Positions 1 through 5,544 of a stretch of 8,333 nucleotides of DNA are shown in pieces. The stretch spans positions 1 to 8,333 of the forward strand of contig CAIYBQ010000110.1 of assembly GCA_903924445.1 (NCBI GenBank), read 5' to 3'. This DNA is from an uncultured Armatimonadota bacterium. GTDB taxonomy: Bacteria > Armatimonadota > Armatimonadia > Armatimonadales > Armatimonadaceae. The number at the start of each line of letters is the position of its first letter. Position 1 is the first letter of the stretch. Both the position numbers and the translations under genes were made by a program. Under the pieces are notes generated by a model, which had not been told where the DNA came from, made no database searches, and saw only the letters and a program-made list of their open reading frames with translations.

Positions 1-1
1 A

Positions 2-82
2 AGCGGAAAGCCAGGTCCGATTACCAACCGCGTCATTGATGCCTTCCGGGCTCATGTAAAAGTCTCCGGTCTGGTGATTTAG
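2..82 (+). CDS. C-terminal fragment of a probable class IV aminotransferase
   Basis: The window opens inside a reading frame that ends at TAG 80-82, followed at once by an in-frame TAA. The 26 visible residues read SGKPGPITNRVIDAFRAHVK and then VSGLVI. The G-x-PGPIT-x-R stretch followed by an amphipathic helix matches what I know of the C-terminal end of PLP-dependent class IV aminotransferases (IlvE, D-amino acid aminotransferase). Those enzymes carry out the last transamination of branched-chain amino acid synthesis or a related reaction. The active-site lysine lies outside the window, so the family call rests on a short tail and the substrate cannot be told. The next gene starts six bases after the stop, which suggests one operon. 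Confidence 0.55.
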   Translation, partial: SGKPGPITNRVIDAFRAHVKVSGLVI

Positions 83-87
83 TAATT

Positions 88-1050
88 GTGGCGACTGAAA
101 ACTATACAAATGCTGTCCTTGTCATCCATGGTGGCGCCGGAATAATCACTCGGGAACAGCTTGGTGAGCGGGAGCAGGACTTCCATGATGTCCTGTCAGC
201 GGCATTGTCGCGCGGTTACGATGCCTGGAAAGCCGGACTTTCAGCTGTTGACATCATAACAACCGCAGTAAGCCACCTTGAGGACTCGCCTCTGTTCAAC
301 GCTGGCTGTGGGAGCGTTCTCACGCACATGGGCACGGTTGAAATGGATGCTGCAGTCATGCGCGGTAGTGACTTGGCGGCGGGTTCTGTGACGCAGCTCA
401 CAACAGCGCGCAACCCCATTATGGTCGCGCGGCATGTCATGGAATGCAGTCCGTTTGTGATGTTAGCCGGGGCTGGAGCCGACCAATACGTGGCTGAGAA
501 TACGCTGGCCCAAGAGACCCAATCCTACTTCATCACGCCCGCTCGCCAGCAGCAGCTGGACCAACAGCGCGCATCAGGGAGCATATCGCTTTCTGAAGAT
601 AACAAGTTTGGAACAGTCGGGGCGGTTGCCGTCGATGACCGCGGCGGTATCGCTGCTGCCACTAGTACAGGAGGAATGACGAACAAGCATTACGGCAGGG
701 TTGGTGATTCTCCAATCATCGGTGCCGGCACCTATGCAGACAACCGAACATGTGCTGTAAGCGCAACCGGCCATGGCGAATACTTCATCCGTACAACCTG
801 CGCAGCATCGATTGCAGCTAGGATCCGATGGGGATCTCAATCATTACATGATGCGTCAGAGGCTGTTGTCTGCGATGAGCTTCTGAAGCTCGGCGGAAGC
901 GGCGGCATCATCGCCCTGCAATCAGATGGAACCGGCGTCGCTACCATCAACTGTTCTGGGATGTACCGCGGGGTCGTGACGACATCGGGCGATGTCTACG
1001 TAGCAATCTTTGAATCTGGTTCAGGCATCTGGAAGAACATTGCAGGATGA
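88..1050 (+). CDS. iaaA: Isoaspartyl peptidase / L-asparaginase (Ntn-hydrolase, peptidase family T2)
   Basis: This 320-residue precursor has the length usual for plant-type asparaginases. These enzymes remove isoaspartyl residues from peptides and hydrolyse L-asparagine; they mature by autocleavage before a threonine that becomes the N-terminal nucleophile. Visible motifs are HGGAG (14-18), the SPLFNAGCGSV region with NAG at 71-73, and GTVGAVAVD with the predicted nucleophile Thr176. Further on are ATSTGG (191-196, second catalytic-site Thr194), GRVGDSP (203-209, substrate-binding Arg204 and Asp207), TGHGE (227-231) and GMYRG (291-295). All key residues of the family are present, so it should self-process into alpha (1-175) and beta (176-320) chains. 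No signal peptide is seen, so it should be cytoplasmic. The start is GTG with no clear Shine-Dalgarno sequence, six bases after the upstream stop, consistent with translational coupling. Its TGA overlaps the next ATG as ATGA. Confidence 0.93.
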   Translation: MATENYTNAVLVIHGGAGIITREQLGEREQDFHDVLSAALSRGYDAWKAGLSAVDIITTAVSHLEDSPLFNAGCGSVLTHMGTVEMDAAVMRGSDLAAGSVTQLTTARNPIMVARHVMECSPFVMLAGAGADQYVAENTLAQETQSYFITPARQQQLDQQRASGSISLSEDNKFGTVGAVAVDDRGGIAAATSTGGMTNKHYGRVGDSPIIGAGTYADNRTCAVSATGHGEYFIRTTCAASIAARIRWGSQSLHDASEAVVCDELLKLGGSGGIIALQSDGTGVATINCSGMYRGVVTTSGDVYVAIFESGSGIWKNIAG

Positions 1051-1703
1051 GAGCCTTTACGCTAATCGAGCTGCTGGTTGTCATCGCGATTATTGCCATC
1101 CTTGCAGCAATCCTTTTCCCGGTGTTTGCATCGGCCCGTGAAAGTGCACGGTCCACCGCATGTCTGTCGAATATGCGTCAGATTGGTCTTGCGGTAGGGA
1201 TGTACGTAAATGATTACGATGAGTGTTTTCCTGATCGGCGTGACCTCAAAATCGTCCCTGCACAGCGCCCCTGGGCACCATCATGGCCGCCCTCTGATCC
1301 ACGTTGCGGCTGGGCTGCAATCATCCTCAATCCGTATATAAAGTCAACATCCCTGTTCACTTGCCCATCCGGAATCGGGAAGTTTGCGAATCGAAAGCAA
1401 GTGCTTGAAGCGACACCGTTTGGTGTTACTACGTACTGGATGTGGCGATTTGACAGGCCGGACCAACCGGTGCCTCTCGATAATCTCTGGGGCAAGCCGA
1501 TGGTAGGTGCACTGTCTGACCTGGTGATGGCAGGGTATCCAGACTCTGATGCATCCATTGAGCTGTTGGTTGACCCATATTTCCCAAAGACAATTCCATC
1601 CGTTGCCGCCGATATGAAGGGGCTAACCGCACATCGTGGCGGTAGAAACCGCATCTTCCTCGACTTTCATTCCAAGTGGATGCGGGACAGCAGGACAGAT
1701 TAG
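1047..1703 (+). CDS. Type IV prepilin-like protein with N-terminal methylation/cleavage domain (DUF1559-like)
   Basis: A 218-residue protein that begins with a class III (prepilin) signal. The leader is only MRA, then FTLIELLVVIAIIAILAAIL forms the pilin helix that acts as transmembrane anchor and assembly core, with the conserved Glu at +5 of the mature form. Prepilin peptidase would cut before Phe4. The -1 residue is Ala rather than the usual Gly. FPVFASARESARSTACLSNMRQIGLA and MYVNDYDE (24-59) are typical of pseudopilin-like proteins of Armatimonadota and Planctomycetota. Near the C-terminus His196-x9-Asp206 corresponds to the family's H-x9-DG motif, but Phe207 replaces Gly. Cys87 and Cys106 could form a disulfide. 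The ATG overlaps the asparaginase stop by four bases, and the next gene begins two bases after its stop. The exact role (pseudopilin, adhesin or surface protein) cannot be told from sequence. Confidence 0.85.
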   Translation: MRAFTLIELLVVIAIIAILAAILFPVFASARESARSTACLSNMRQIGLAVGMYVNDYDECFPDRRDLKIVPAQRPWAPSWPPSDPRCGWAAIILNPYIKSTSLFTCPSGIGKFANRKQVLEATPFGVTTYWMWRFDRPDQPVPLDNLWGKPMVGALSDLVMAGYPDSDASIELLVDPYFPKTIPSVAADMKGLTAHRGGRNRIFLDFHSKWMRDSRTD

Positions 1704-1705
1704 CC

Positions 1706-1960
1706 ATGAGTATGCGTATCAAGCTGGCATCTGTACGTGTCTACGACCGCCTCAAAGAGCGACCCGGCGCATCGTCCCGGCAATCTGGCGCCCGAGATCG
1801 TGATCTGCTAAAGGACATTGAGCAGCGCCTGCGTGAGCTAATCTCTGATGGTCGACTTAACGCTAACTGGGATCAAAACGGACAAGTGTATGTGTTCATG
1901 TCTGATATTGACGCGCTGATGCGTGCCGGTCTCCTCGATGAGCTCATCTATCGTCTGTAG
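1706..1960 (+). CDS. Hypothetical small protein, 84 aa
   Basis: I do not recognise this protein. The frame can start at GTG 1676, inside the prepilin gene. I chose ATG 1706 because an AGGA (1692-1695) lies ten bases upstream and the start then falls two bases after the prepilin stop; ATG 1712 is also possible. The product is 84 residues, charged and soluble-looking, with no signal peptide or membrane segment. Residues about 28-44 (ARDRDLLKDIEQRLREL) look helical. They are followed by a short stretch rich in Asn/Gln/Trp and beta-prone residues (NANWDQNGQVYVFM), then another helix (SDIDALMRAGLLDELIYRL). This helix-strand-helix layout would suit a small regulatory or adaptor domain, but no function can be assigned. 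It appears to be the last gene of the plus-strand cluster. Confidence 0.65.
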   Translation: MSMRIKLASVRVYDRLKERPGASSRQSGARDRDLLKDIEQRLRELISDGRLNANWDQNGQVYVFMSDIDALMRAGLLDELIYRL

Positions 1961-2034
1961 CTAAGCTCTCGTCTCGGATGGTTTGTATGCAACAACGCAC
2001 TGCTTGCTAACAGATCTTTACTCGTCTCCGTTGA
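1961..2034. other. Convergent intergenic gap without a clear terminator
   Basis: This 74-base gap separates the end of the plus-strand cluster from the stop of the minus-strand membrane protein gene. I looked for GC-rich hairpins with a T-run on either strand and saw none that is convincing. Termination here may be factor-dependent, or transcripts may overlap. Confidence 0.5.
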
Positions 2035-3333
2035 TTACGATCGTGGCTTGGACCTAACCGGCAAGAGCTGCACACCCAGCGAGACCAGCTCTGAGATGAC
2101 GAGAATCACGCATGCCGTCGGGAGAGCAGGAAACTGACTCGCCCTTGCAAGCCATAGACAACCCACCAAAGTGACGATGCTAACGACCATCCCGGCAGAA
2201 ACGAGAAGGCTTTGTTTCTTGTAGGCAAGAATTCCCCGATGCGCGGAAAGAAGTGATGTACTCAGTGGTAGTCCGATGCACCACGGAAGCGCTTGTTCGA
2301 GTGCAACTCGAATCTCACGGTTGCGTCCATCTAGGTTGAGGACTTTCTCAATACCCTGCATCAGCGCCGGGACAAGGCAGATTAAGACCACAACTGCAGA
2401 TGTGAGGACTCCGACAAAGATTGCGAAAAGCCAGATTCCGCGCTCAGTCGATCGTTTTTGCTTTAGTCTCCCGACTGCAAGCTCCTGAACACTGATTCCC
2501 CAGCCACGCAGCTCAAGTACAATCCCAAAAAGCACAGGCCAGACGGCAAGACTGACGTAGCTGTCGGGTTTTCCTGCGAGAAACTGGCTAACGACGGGTT
2601 GCACGATTAGACCAAGCAGCGACGTGGCGGCGAGAGGCGTATGAAACCGAATGAGTTTTCGCATCAGTGTGGATGCGTCACTTCCACAGGAAACATTGGT
2701 AACCAACTTCACCGCGGGCTTCGATACTACCGTTACGTAAACACTCTCGATGAGTACGCCAACCATAATGGCGGTTGCGGCAATCGCTGCTCCACCGACA
2801 TTTACAGTTCGCGCCATGGTTACTGTGGTCAAGAAAATGGCAGTGAGCCGGAGCAATGTTCCGTGTACGAGGCGTTGTGCTTGTCCTTGATGAATGAGGA
2901 TGCCTTGCAGGAAACGTCTCCATCCGATGGCGGCTGACCAGAACAACATGATGCGGAGCGGGTTTCGCGATGCTTCAACCGTCTCCATCGGAAAGCCAAG
3001 CCAACCATGTGCGACGATGTCAAGTAGGGGAGTCCATCCCGCGAGAAATGTCAGAACAGTGCAGTACCAACACAAAATAATGGTGAGTTTGCGGGTTACC
3101 GCATAGGTCTCCGCGGAGTGCACGAACGCGAGGCTGGATGCCAGGAGCATGATAACCGGGCTCTCAATGCACAATGAGAGCTGCATCGTCAATCCCCAAG
3201 CACGGAGCTGCCTGGCAGAGTCTGGTAATCCGGCAATCGTGGATGAAAATAATGGTGCCTCAAGCACCATCAGCTGAAAAGCTAATGCAAGTGGCAGGTA
3301 CGCAAGAAAAATCCGCCGAAATGCCTTGAGCAT
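2035..3333 (-). CDS. Polytopic membrane protein, ANKH/MATE-like transporter
   Basis: A 432-residue hydrophobic protein with about ten to twelve predicted membrane spans in two similar halves: residues about 8-30, 48-72, 82-100, 125-147, 160-175, 180-203, then 230-252, 258-280, 298-322, 347-366, 374-396 and 405-424. The second half starts with MRKLIRFHTPLAATSLLGLI, followed by VQPVVSQFLAG. This resembles the F-PLA-x-T...P-V-x-x-x-L pattern of ANKH-type members of the MOP/MATE flippase superfamily. RRFLQGILIHQGQ (139-151) and HRGILAYKKQ (365-374) look like equivalent repeats in the two halves. Vertebrate ANKH exports ATP, citrate or pyrophosphate; bacterial relatives have no firmly known substrate. 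A polysaccharide or lipid flippase is the alternative. It lies 35 bases downstream of grpE. Its ATG has no visible Shine-Dalgarno and lies inside a strong terminator-like hairpin, so its expression may be uncoupled from hrcA-grpE. The true start could also be further downstream, for example Met22. Confidence 0.6.
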   Translation of the reverse strand: MLKAFRRIFLAYLPLALAFQLMVLEAPLFSSTIAGLPDSARQLRAWGLTMQLSLCIESPVIMLLASSLAFVHSAETYAVTRKLTIILCWYCTVLTFLAGWTPLLDIVAHGWLGFPMETVEASRNPLRIMLFWSAAIGWRRFLQGILIHQGQAQRLVHGTLLRLTAIFLTTVTMARTVNVGGAAIAATAIMVGVLIESVYVTVVSKPAVKLVTNVSCGSDASTLMRKLIRFHTPLAATSLLGLIVQPVVSQFLAGKPDSYVSLAVWPVLFGIVLELRGWGISVQELAVGRLKQKRSTERGIWLFAIFVGVLTSAVVVLICLVPALMQGIEKVLNLDGRNREIRVALEQALPWCIGLPLSTSLLSAHRGILAYKKQSLLVSAGMVVSIVTLVGCLWLARASQFPALPTACVILVISELVSLGVQLLPVRSKPRS

Positions 3334-3345
3334 TGCGGCGGATTT
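3307..3345 (-). terminator. Intrinsic terminator-like hairpin spanning the start codon of the ANKH/MATE-like gene
   Basis: Reading the minus strand, AAATCCGCCGCAATGC (3345-3330), a five-base loop (3329-3325) and GCATTTCGGCGGATTT (3324-3309) form a 16-position stem with a single mismatch (3319 against 3335). A T-run follows directly; with the last stem bases it gives TTTTT at 3311-3307, then C and TT. This is the form of a rho-independent terminator, 24 bases after the grpE stop. It should end hrcA-grpE transcripts. Unusually, the downstream ATG (3333-3331) is in the left arm and codons 1 to 8 or so make up the rest of the structure. On the plus strand the stem is not followed by a T-run long enough to act as a terminator. 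Confidence 0.75.
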
Positions 3346-3368
3346 CTGCTTATTCGGAAGAGTGGATG

Positions 3369-3884
3369 TCAGCCTGAAACCTTGACCAGAGCAGGGCGGA
3401 GGACTCGCCCGCCAATCCTGTAGCCAGGCTGGAGAACTTCAACTACCGTGTCGGCCGGTGCAGCAGAATCTTCAACCCGCATCACAGCATTGTGGAGATT
3501 AGGGTCAAATGCAGCACCATCGGCTTCGATTTGTTCAACGCCATTTTTCTCCAACAAGGTTGCCAACTGACGGTGAATGCCAGAGATGCCATCGCGGAGC
3601 TTGTCGATGTCCGAAGATGCATTCATGGACTCGACAGCACGGCCAAAGTTGTCGACGATTGGCAGGAGACTTTCCATGACACCTGTCAACAAGAAACCCT
3701 TCAAGCTTTCGCGCTCTTCATCCGTTCTGCGGCGATAGTTTTGAAATTCTGCAAGCGCTCGTAAACGAGCCTCATTCGCATCTGCTACCTGTTGTTCCAG
3801 ATCAGCAATGATTACATCGTTGGGTTGGGTCTCAGTAGGAGTAGTCGAGTCGTCAGCATTTGCTGTTTCATCAGGCGCGGACAT
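3369..3884 (-). CDS. grpE: Nucleotide exchange factor GrpE (Hsp70 co-chaperone)
   Basis: GrpE releases ADP from DnaK and so drives its substrate cycle in the cytoplasm. The 171-residue length is normal. Residues 1-25 are an acidic, Thr-rich disordered tail. Residues 26-65 form the long dimerising helix, with the diagnostic ALAEFQNYRRRTDEERE. Residues 66-112 form the helical bundle (MESLLPIVDNFGRAVES). Residues 113-171 form the beta-wing that contacts DnaK, with EKNGVEQIEADGAAFDPNLHNAV and VLQPGYRIGGRVLRPALVKV, all classical family signatures. The start ATG is supported by a Shine-Dalgarno GAGAGGT (3899-3893 on the minus strand) eight bases upstream. It follows hrcA by 55 bases on the same strand and is probably transcribed from the hrcA promoter. 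dnaK does not follow; a membrane transporter gene does, after a terminator-like hairpin. Confidence 0.97.
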   Translation of the reverse strand: MSAPDETANADDSTTPTETQPNDVIIADLEQQVADANEARLRALAEFQNYRRRTDEERESLKGFLLTGVMESLLPIVDNFGRAVESMNASSDIDKLRDGISGIHRQLATLLEKNGVEQIEADGAAFDPNLHNAVMRVEDSAAPADTVVEVLQPGYRIGGRVLRPALVKVSG

Positions 3885-3892
3885 TGTGTGAT

Positions 3893-3899
3893 ACCTCTC
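3893..3899 (-). promoter_or_regulatory. Ribosome binding site of grpE
   Basis: GAGAGGT on the minus strand, eight bases before the grpE ATG, is a good Shine-Dalgarno match and fixes the grpE start. Most other genes here (iaaA, hrcA, comEC, the ANKH/MATE-like gene) lack one. Confidence 0.75.
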
Positions 3900-3939
3900 A
3901 AATGGGATATTTATTGACCTATTCAGAATACCCTGAACA

Positions 3940-4995
3940 TCAGGAAAAGGTCAGGCGCTGAAGCACCTTACCAACGGTCTTTGCGACATGCTTCACGGAT
4001 GCAATCACTTCTGGATAGCGCATCCGTGTTGGGCCTATGACGCCAATCGTTCCTTGTTGGCTGTTACCCACGGAATACATAGCCGTAACCATCGAGTAAC
4101 TCCCAAGGTCACTCGAGCCAAGCTCGGCGCCGATGCGGACGGTTGATTCTGTAAGGGCGGGGCCAGCCAAAAGCTCAAGGAGCGCTGCACGTTCTTGCAT
4201 CAGGGTAAGGAAGTGTCCAAAGCGCTCAACATCACGAAATTCGGGGTGCTGTAGCGCCGCCTCGCTTCGATGGACAACGACCTGTACACCCGAACACATA
4301 TCTCGAGCTGCAGTTCTGACATCGGATGAGATGACACTCCAGATAGCCGTAAACGCAATCAATTCGCGCGGGATACCTGGAAGACCATGATCGCTCAGAT
4401 TCGTGAGTGAAACACCTGCGGCAGCTTCATTAAGCGCATCGGCAAGTATCCACGACTCCTTCGCCGTTAGAGAAAATCCAGTGAGGATTCGATTCTCAGA
4501 GCGACCGTTGTCATACAGAATGACTAACAGCGTTTGCGTCGATGTGACAGGTGAGAGAAAAATACGATGGATGCTTACGACGCCGGTGGCCGGGGGCGTT
4601 GCCAACGATGGGAGACCGGTTATGTCGGCAAGTGCCTGACAGGATGCATCGAGGACGGCTTCAACGTGATGATCATTGCCTCGAATTCGGTTGTCAACGC
4701 GATCGATAGTGGTGTTTGGAACCGTAACGTCGCGCATCAGCTGGTTGACGTAGTACCGATAACCGACATTTGATGGAACCCGGCCTGAGCTGGTGTGGGG
4801 CTGAACGAGGAAGCCGTGTTCGGCAAGGAGAGCCATTTCGGAGCGGAGTGTGGCGGATCTTATGCCAAGTGGATGTCGTTCAAGCAATGCAGCCGACCCA
4901 ACGGGCTCTGCAGTTTCGACATAGTCATGAACAACAGCCTCAAGAATCCGCTGCTGTCGGTCGTCCAAAGATATAGCGGGCTTCGACTTTGACAT
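3940..4995 (-). CDS. hrcA: Heat-inducible transcription repressor HrcA
   Basis: HrcA represses class I heat-shock genes by binding CIRCE operators and is kept active by GroEL. The 351-residue protein has the family's usual length and order. The winged-helix domain is at about 10-88: DDRQQRILEAVVHDYVETAEPVGS, the recognition-helix region IRSATLRSEMALLAEHGFLV (45-64), and the wing HTSSGRVPSNVGYRYYV (67-83). A GAF-like domain with the inserted dimerisation region follows, ending in the conserved GVIGPTRMRYPEVI segment and the C-terminal helix VKHVAKTVGKVLQRL. No key element is missing. The start ATG fits the expected N-terminus. It has no Shine-Dalgarno, and the predicted promoter lies so close that the transcript is probably leaderless. 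grpE follows 55 bases on, but no dnaK is visible and no CIRCE (TTAGCACTC-N9-GAGTGCTAA) was found in the window. Its target operators must then be elsewhere, or diverged. Confidence 0.97.
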   Translation of the reverse strand: MSKSKPAISLDDRQQRILEAVVHDYVETAEPVGSAALLERHPLGIRSATLRSEMALLAEHGFLVQPHTSSGRVPSNVGYRYYVNQLMRDVTVPNTTIDRVDNRIRGNDHHVEAVLDASCQALADITGLPSLATPPATGVVSIHRIFLSPVTSTQTLLVILYDNGRSENRILTGFSLTAKESWILADALNEAAAGVSLTNLSDHGLPGIPRELIAFTAIWSVISSDVRTAARDMCSGVQVVVHRSEAALQHPEFRDVERFGHFLTLMQERAALLELLAGPALTESTVRIGAELGSSDLGSYSMVTAMYSVGNSQQGTIGVIGPTRMRYPEVIASVKHVAKTVGKVLQRLTFS

Positions 4996-5007
4996 TGACT
5001 AGTCCAT

Positions 5008-5036
5008 ATAATAACGATATCCATGCAGTGCGTCAA
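5008..5036 (-). promoter_or_regulatory. Predicted housekeeping sigma promoter of hrcA-grpE
   Basis: On the minus strand TTGACG (5036-5031) is followed, after exactly 17 bases, by TATTAT (5013-5008). Both boxes are one base from the sigma-70/sigma-A consensus and the spacing is optimal. A start about seven bases after the -10 box would be near 5001, which leaves only about five bases before the hrcA ATG at 4995 and predicts a leaderless or nearly leaderless mRNA. Confidence 0.7.
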
Positions 5037-5050
5037 TCCTCACAATTGAC
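5032..5050. repeat. Inverted repeat formed by the back-to-back -35 boxes of hrcA and the response regulator
   Basis: GTCAAT (5032-5037) and ATTGAC (5045-5050) are perfect six-base inverted arms around a seven-base spacer. They are the two divergent -35 boxes, so the symmetry may simply reflect two good promoters. It could also serve as a shared operator or cause competition between RNA polymerases, because the two boxes are only nine bases apart. Confidence 0.6.
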
Positions 5051-5075
5051 ATCAGTTACCAGCAGCGAGTAGAAT
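5046..5075 (+). promoter_or_regulatory. Predicted housekeeping sigma promoter of the response regulator gene
   Basis: TTGACA (5046-5051) is a perfect -35 box and TAGAAT (5070-5075) a one-mismatch -10 box, with an 18-base spacer. Transcription should begin near 5082, giving a leader of about 53 bases that contains the Shine-Dalgarno. Confidence 0.7.
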
Positions 5076-5115
5076 AGTGACACTGCAGGGGTGGCGACAC
5101 CACTTGCTTCGCGAA

Positions 5116-5124
5116 AAGGAAGGT
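5116..5124 (+). promoter_or_regulatory. Ribosome binding site of the response regulator
   Basis: AAGGAAGGT ends 11 bases before ATG 5136. It is the strongest Shine-Dalgarno in the window and supports both this start and high translation. Confidence 0.7.
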
Positions 5125-5135
5125 AACTACAGCCC

Positions 5136-5528
5136 ATGCCTCGTATCCTCGTCACGGATGACGAACCGAATATTGTCCGTCTGATCCAAGTCAACTTGGA
5201 GCGACAAGGTTTTCAGGTGGAGACTGCGAACAACGGAGCGCAAGCGCTCGAGAAGATTCGTGCAAATCGACCAGATTTGCTGGTTTCCGATGTGATGATG
5301 CCAGAGATGGATGGTTTTGAGTTACTTTCGAACATCCGTCGTGATCCAGCCCTTGAAAACCTCCCAGTCATCATGTTGACTGCGAAGGCCCAAGATCGTG
5401 ATGTTCTCGAAGGCTACACACGTGGCGCGGACATGTACCTGACAAAGCCGTTCAACCCGATTGAGCTCGTGACGTTTGCGAAGCGTCTCCTGCAATCTGG
5501 AGCTGATGATGGACGTACCGTCATCTAA
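5136..5528 (+). CDS. Single-domain CheY-like response regulator
   Basis: This 130-residue protein consists only of a receiver domain (about 3-121) with a short tail (SGADDGRTVI). It should be a cytoplasmic phospho-acceptor that signals by protein-protein contact rather than DNA binding. The full active site is visible: acidic pair Asp8/Asp9, phospho-acceptor Asp52 in LLVSDVMMPEMDGFELL, Thr82 in VIMLTAKAQ, and Lys104 in YLTKPFNPIELV. Tyr101 stands near the switch aromatic position, just before LTKPF. Such stand-alone receivers serve chemotaxis, type IV pilus motility (PilG/PilH type) or phosphorelays. No histidine kinase or output partner is in the window, so the pathway is unknown. It has its own promoter, divergent from hrcA, and its own terminator, so it appears monocistronic. 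Confidence 0.93.
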   Translation: MPRILVTDDEPNIVRLIQVNLERQGFQVETANNGAQALEKIRANRPDLLVSDVMMPEMDGFELLSNIRRDPALENLPVIMLTAKAQDRDVLEGYTRGADMYLTKPFNPIELVTFAKRLLQSGADDGRTVI

Positions 5529-5544
5529 GTAGCGTAACGCTACT
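5528..5544. repeat. Short perfect hairpin between the convergent stop codons
   Basis: AGTAGCG (5528-5534), loop TAA and CGCTACT (5538-5544) form a seven-base-pair hairpin that starts in the response regulator stop codon and ends in the stop codon of the convergent MBL gene. There is no T-run on either strand, so it is not a classical terminator by itself. It may stabilise 3' ends of either transcript. Confidence 0.6.

Noticed and set aside
1214..1654. A 146-codon open frame on the minus strand opposite the prepilin gene
   Set aside because: It lies fully within the well-supported prepilin coding region, has no start signal, and its product shows no motif; it is an antisense shadow.
3932..3945. 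The CCTGA-TGT-TCAGG hairpin at the hrcA stop, considered as a terminator between hrcA and grpE
   Set aside because: The stem is only five base pairs and no T-run follows on the minus strand; grpE has no clear promoter of its own, so co-transcription is more likely.
4133..4639. Plus-strand open frames opposite hrcA
   Set aside because: HrcA is complete and convincing on the minus strand; these frames have no motifs or ribosome binding site.
5091..5103. A small hairpin GTGG-CGACA-CCAC in the response regulator leader, considered as a riboswitch or attenuator
   Set aside because: Only four base pairs, with no conserved aptamer-like context and no terminator partner; most likely chance.
5001..5135. 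A CIRCE operator at the hrcA promoter
   Set aside because: No GCACTC/GAGTGC pair with the nine-base spacing is present; the only symmetry is the GTCAAT/ATTGAC pair made by the -35 boxes.
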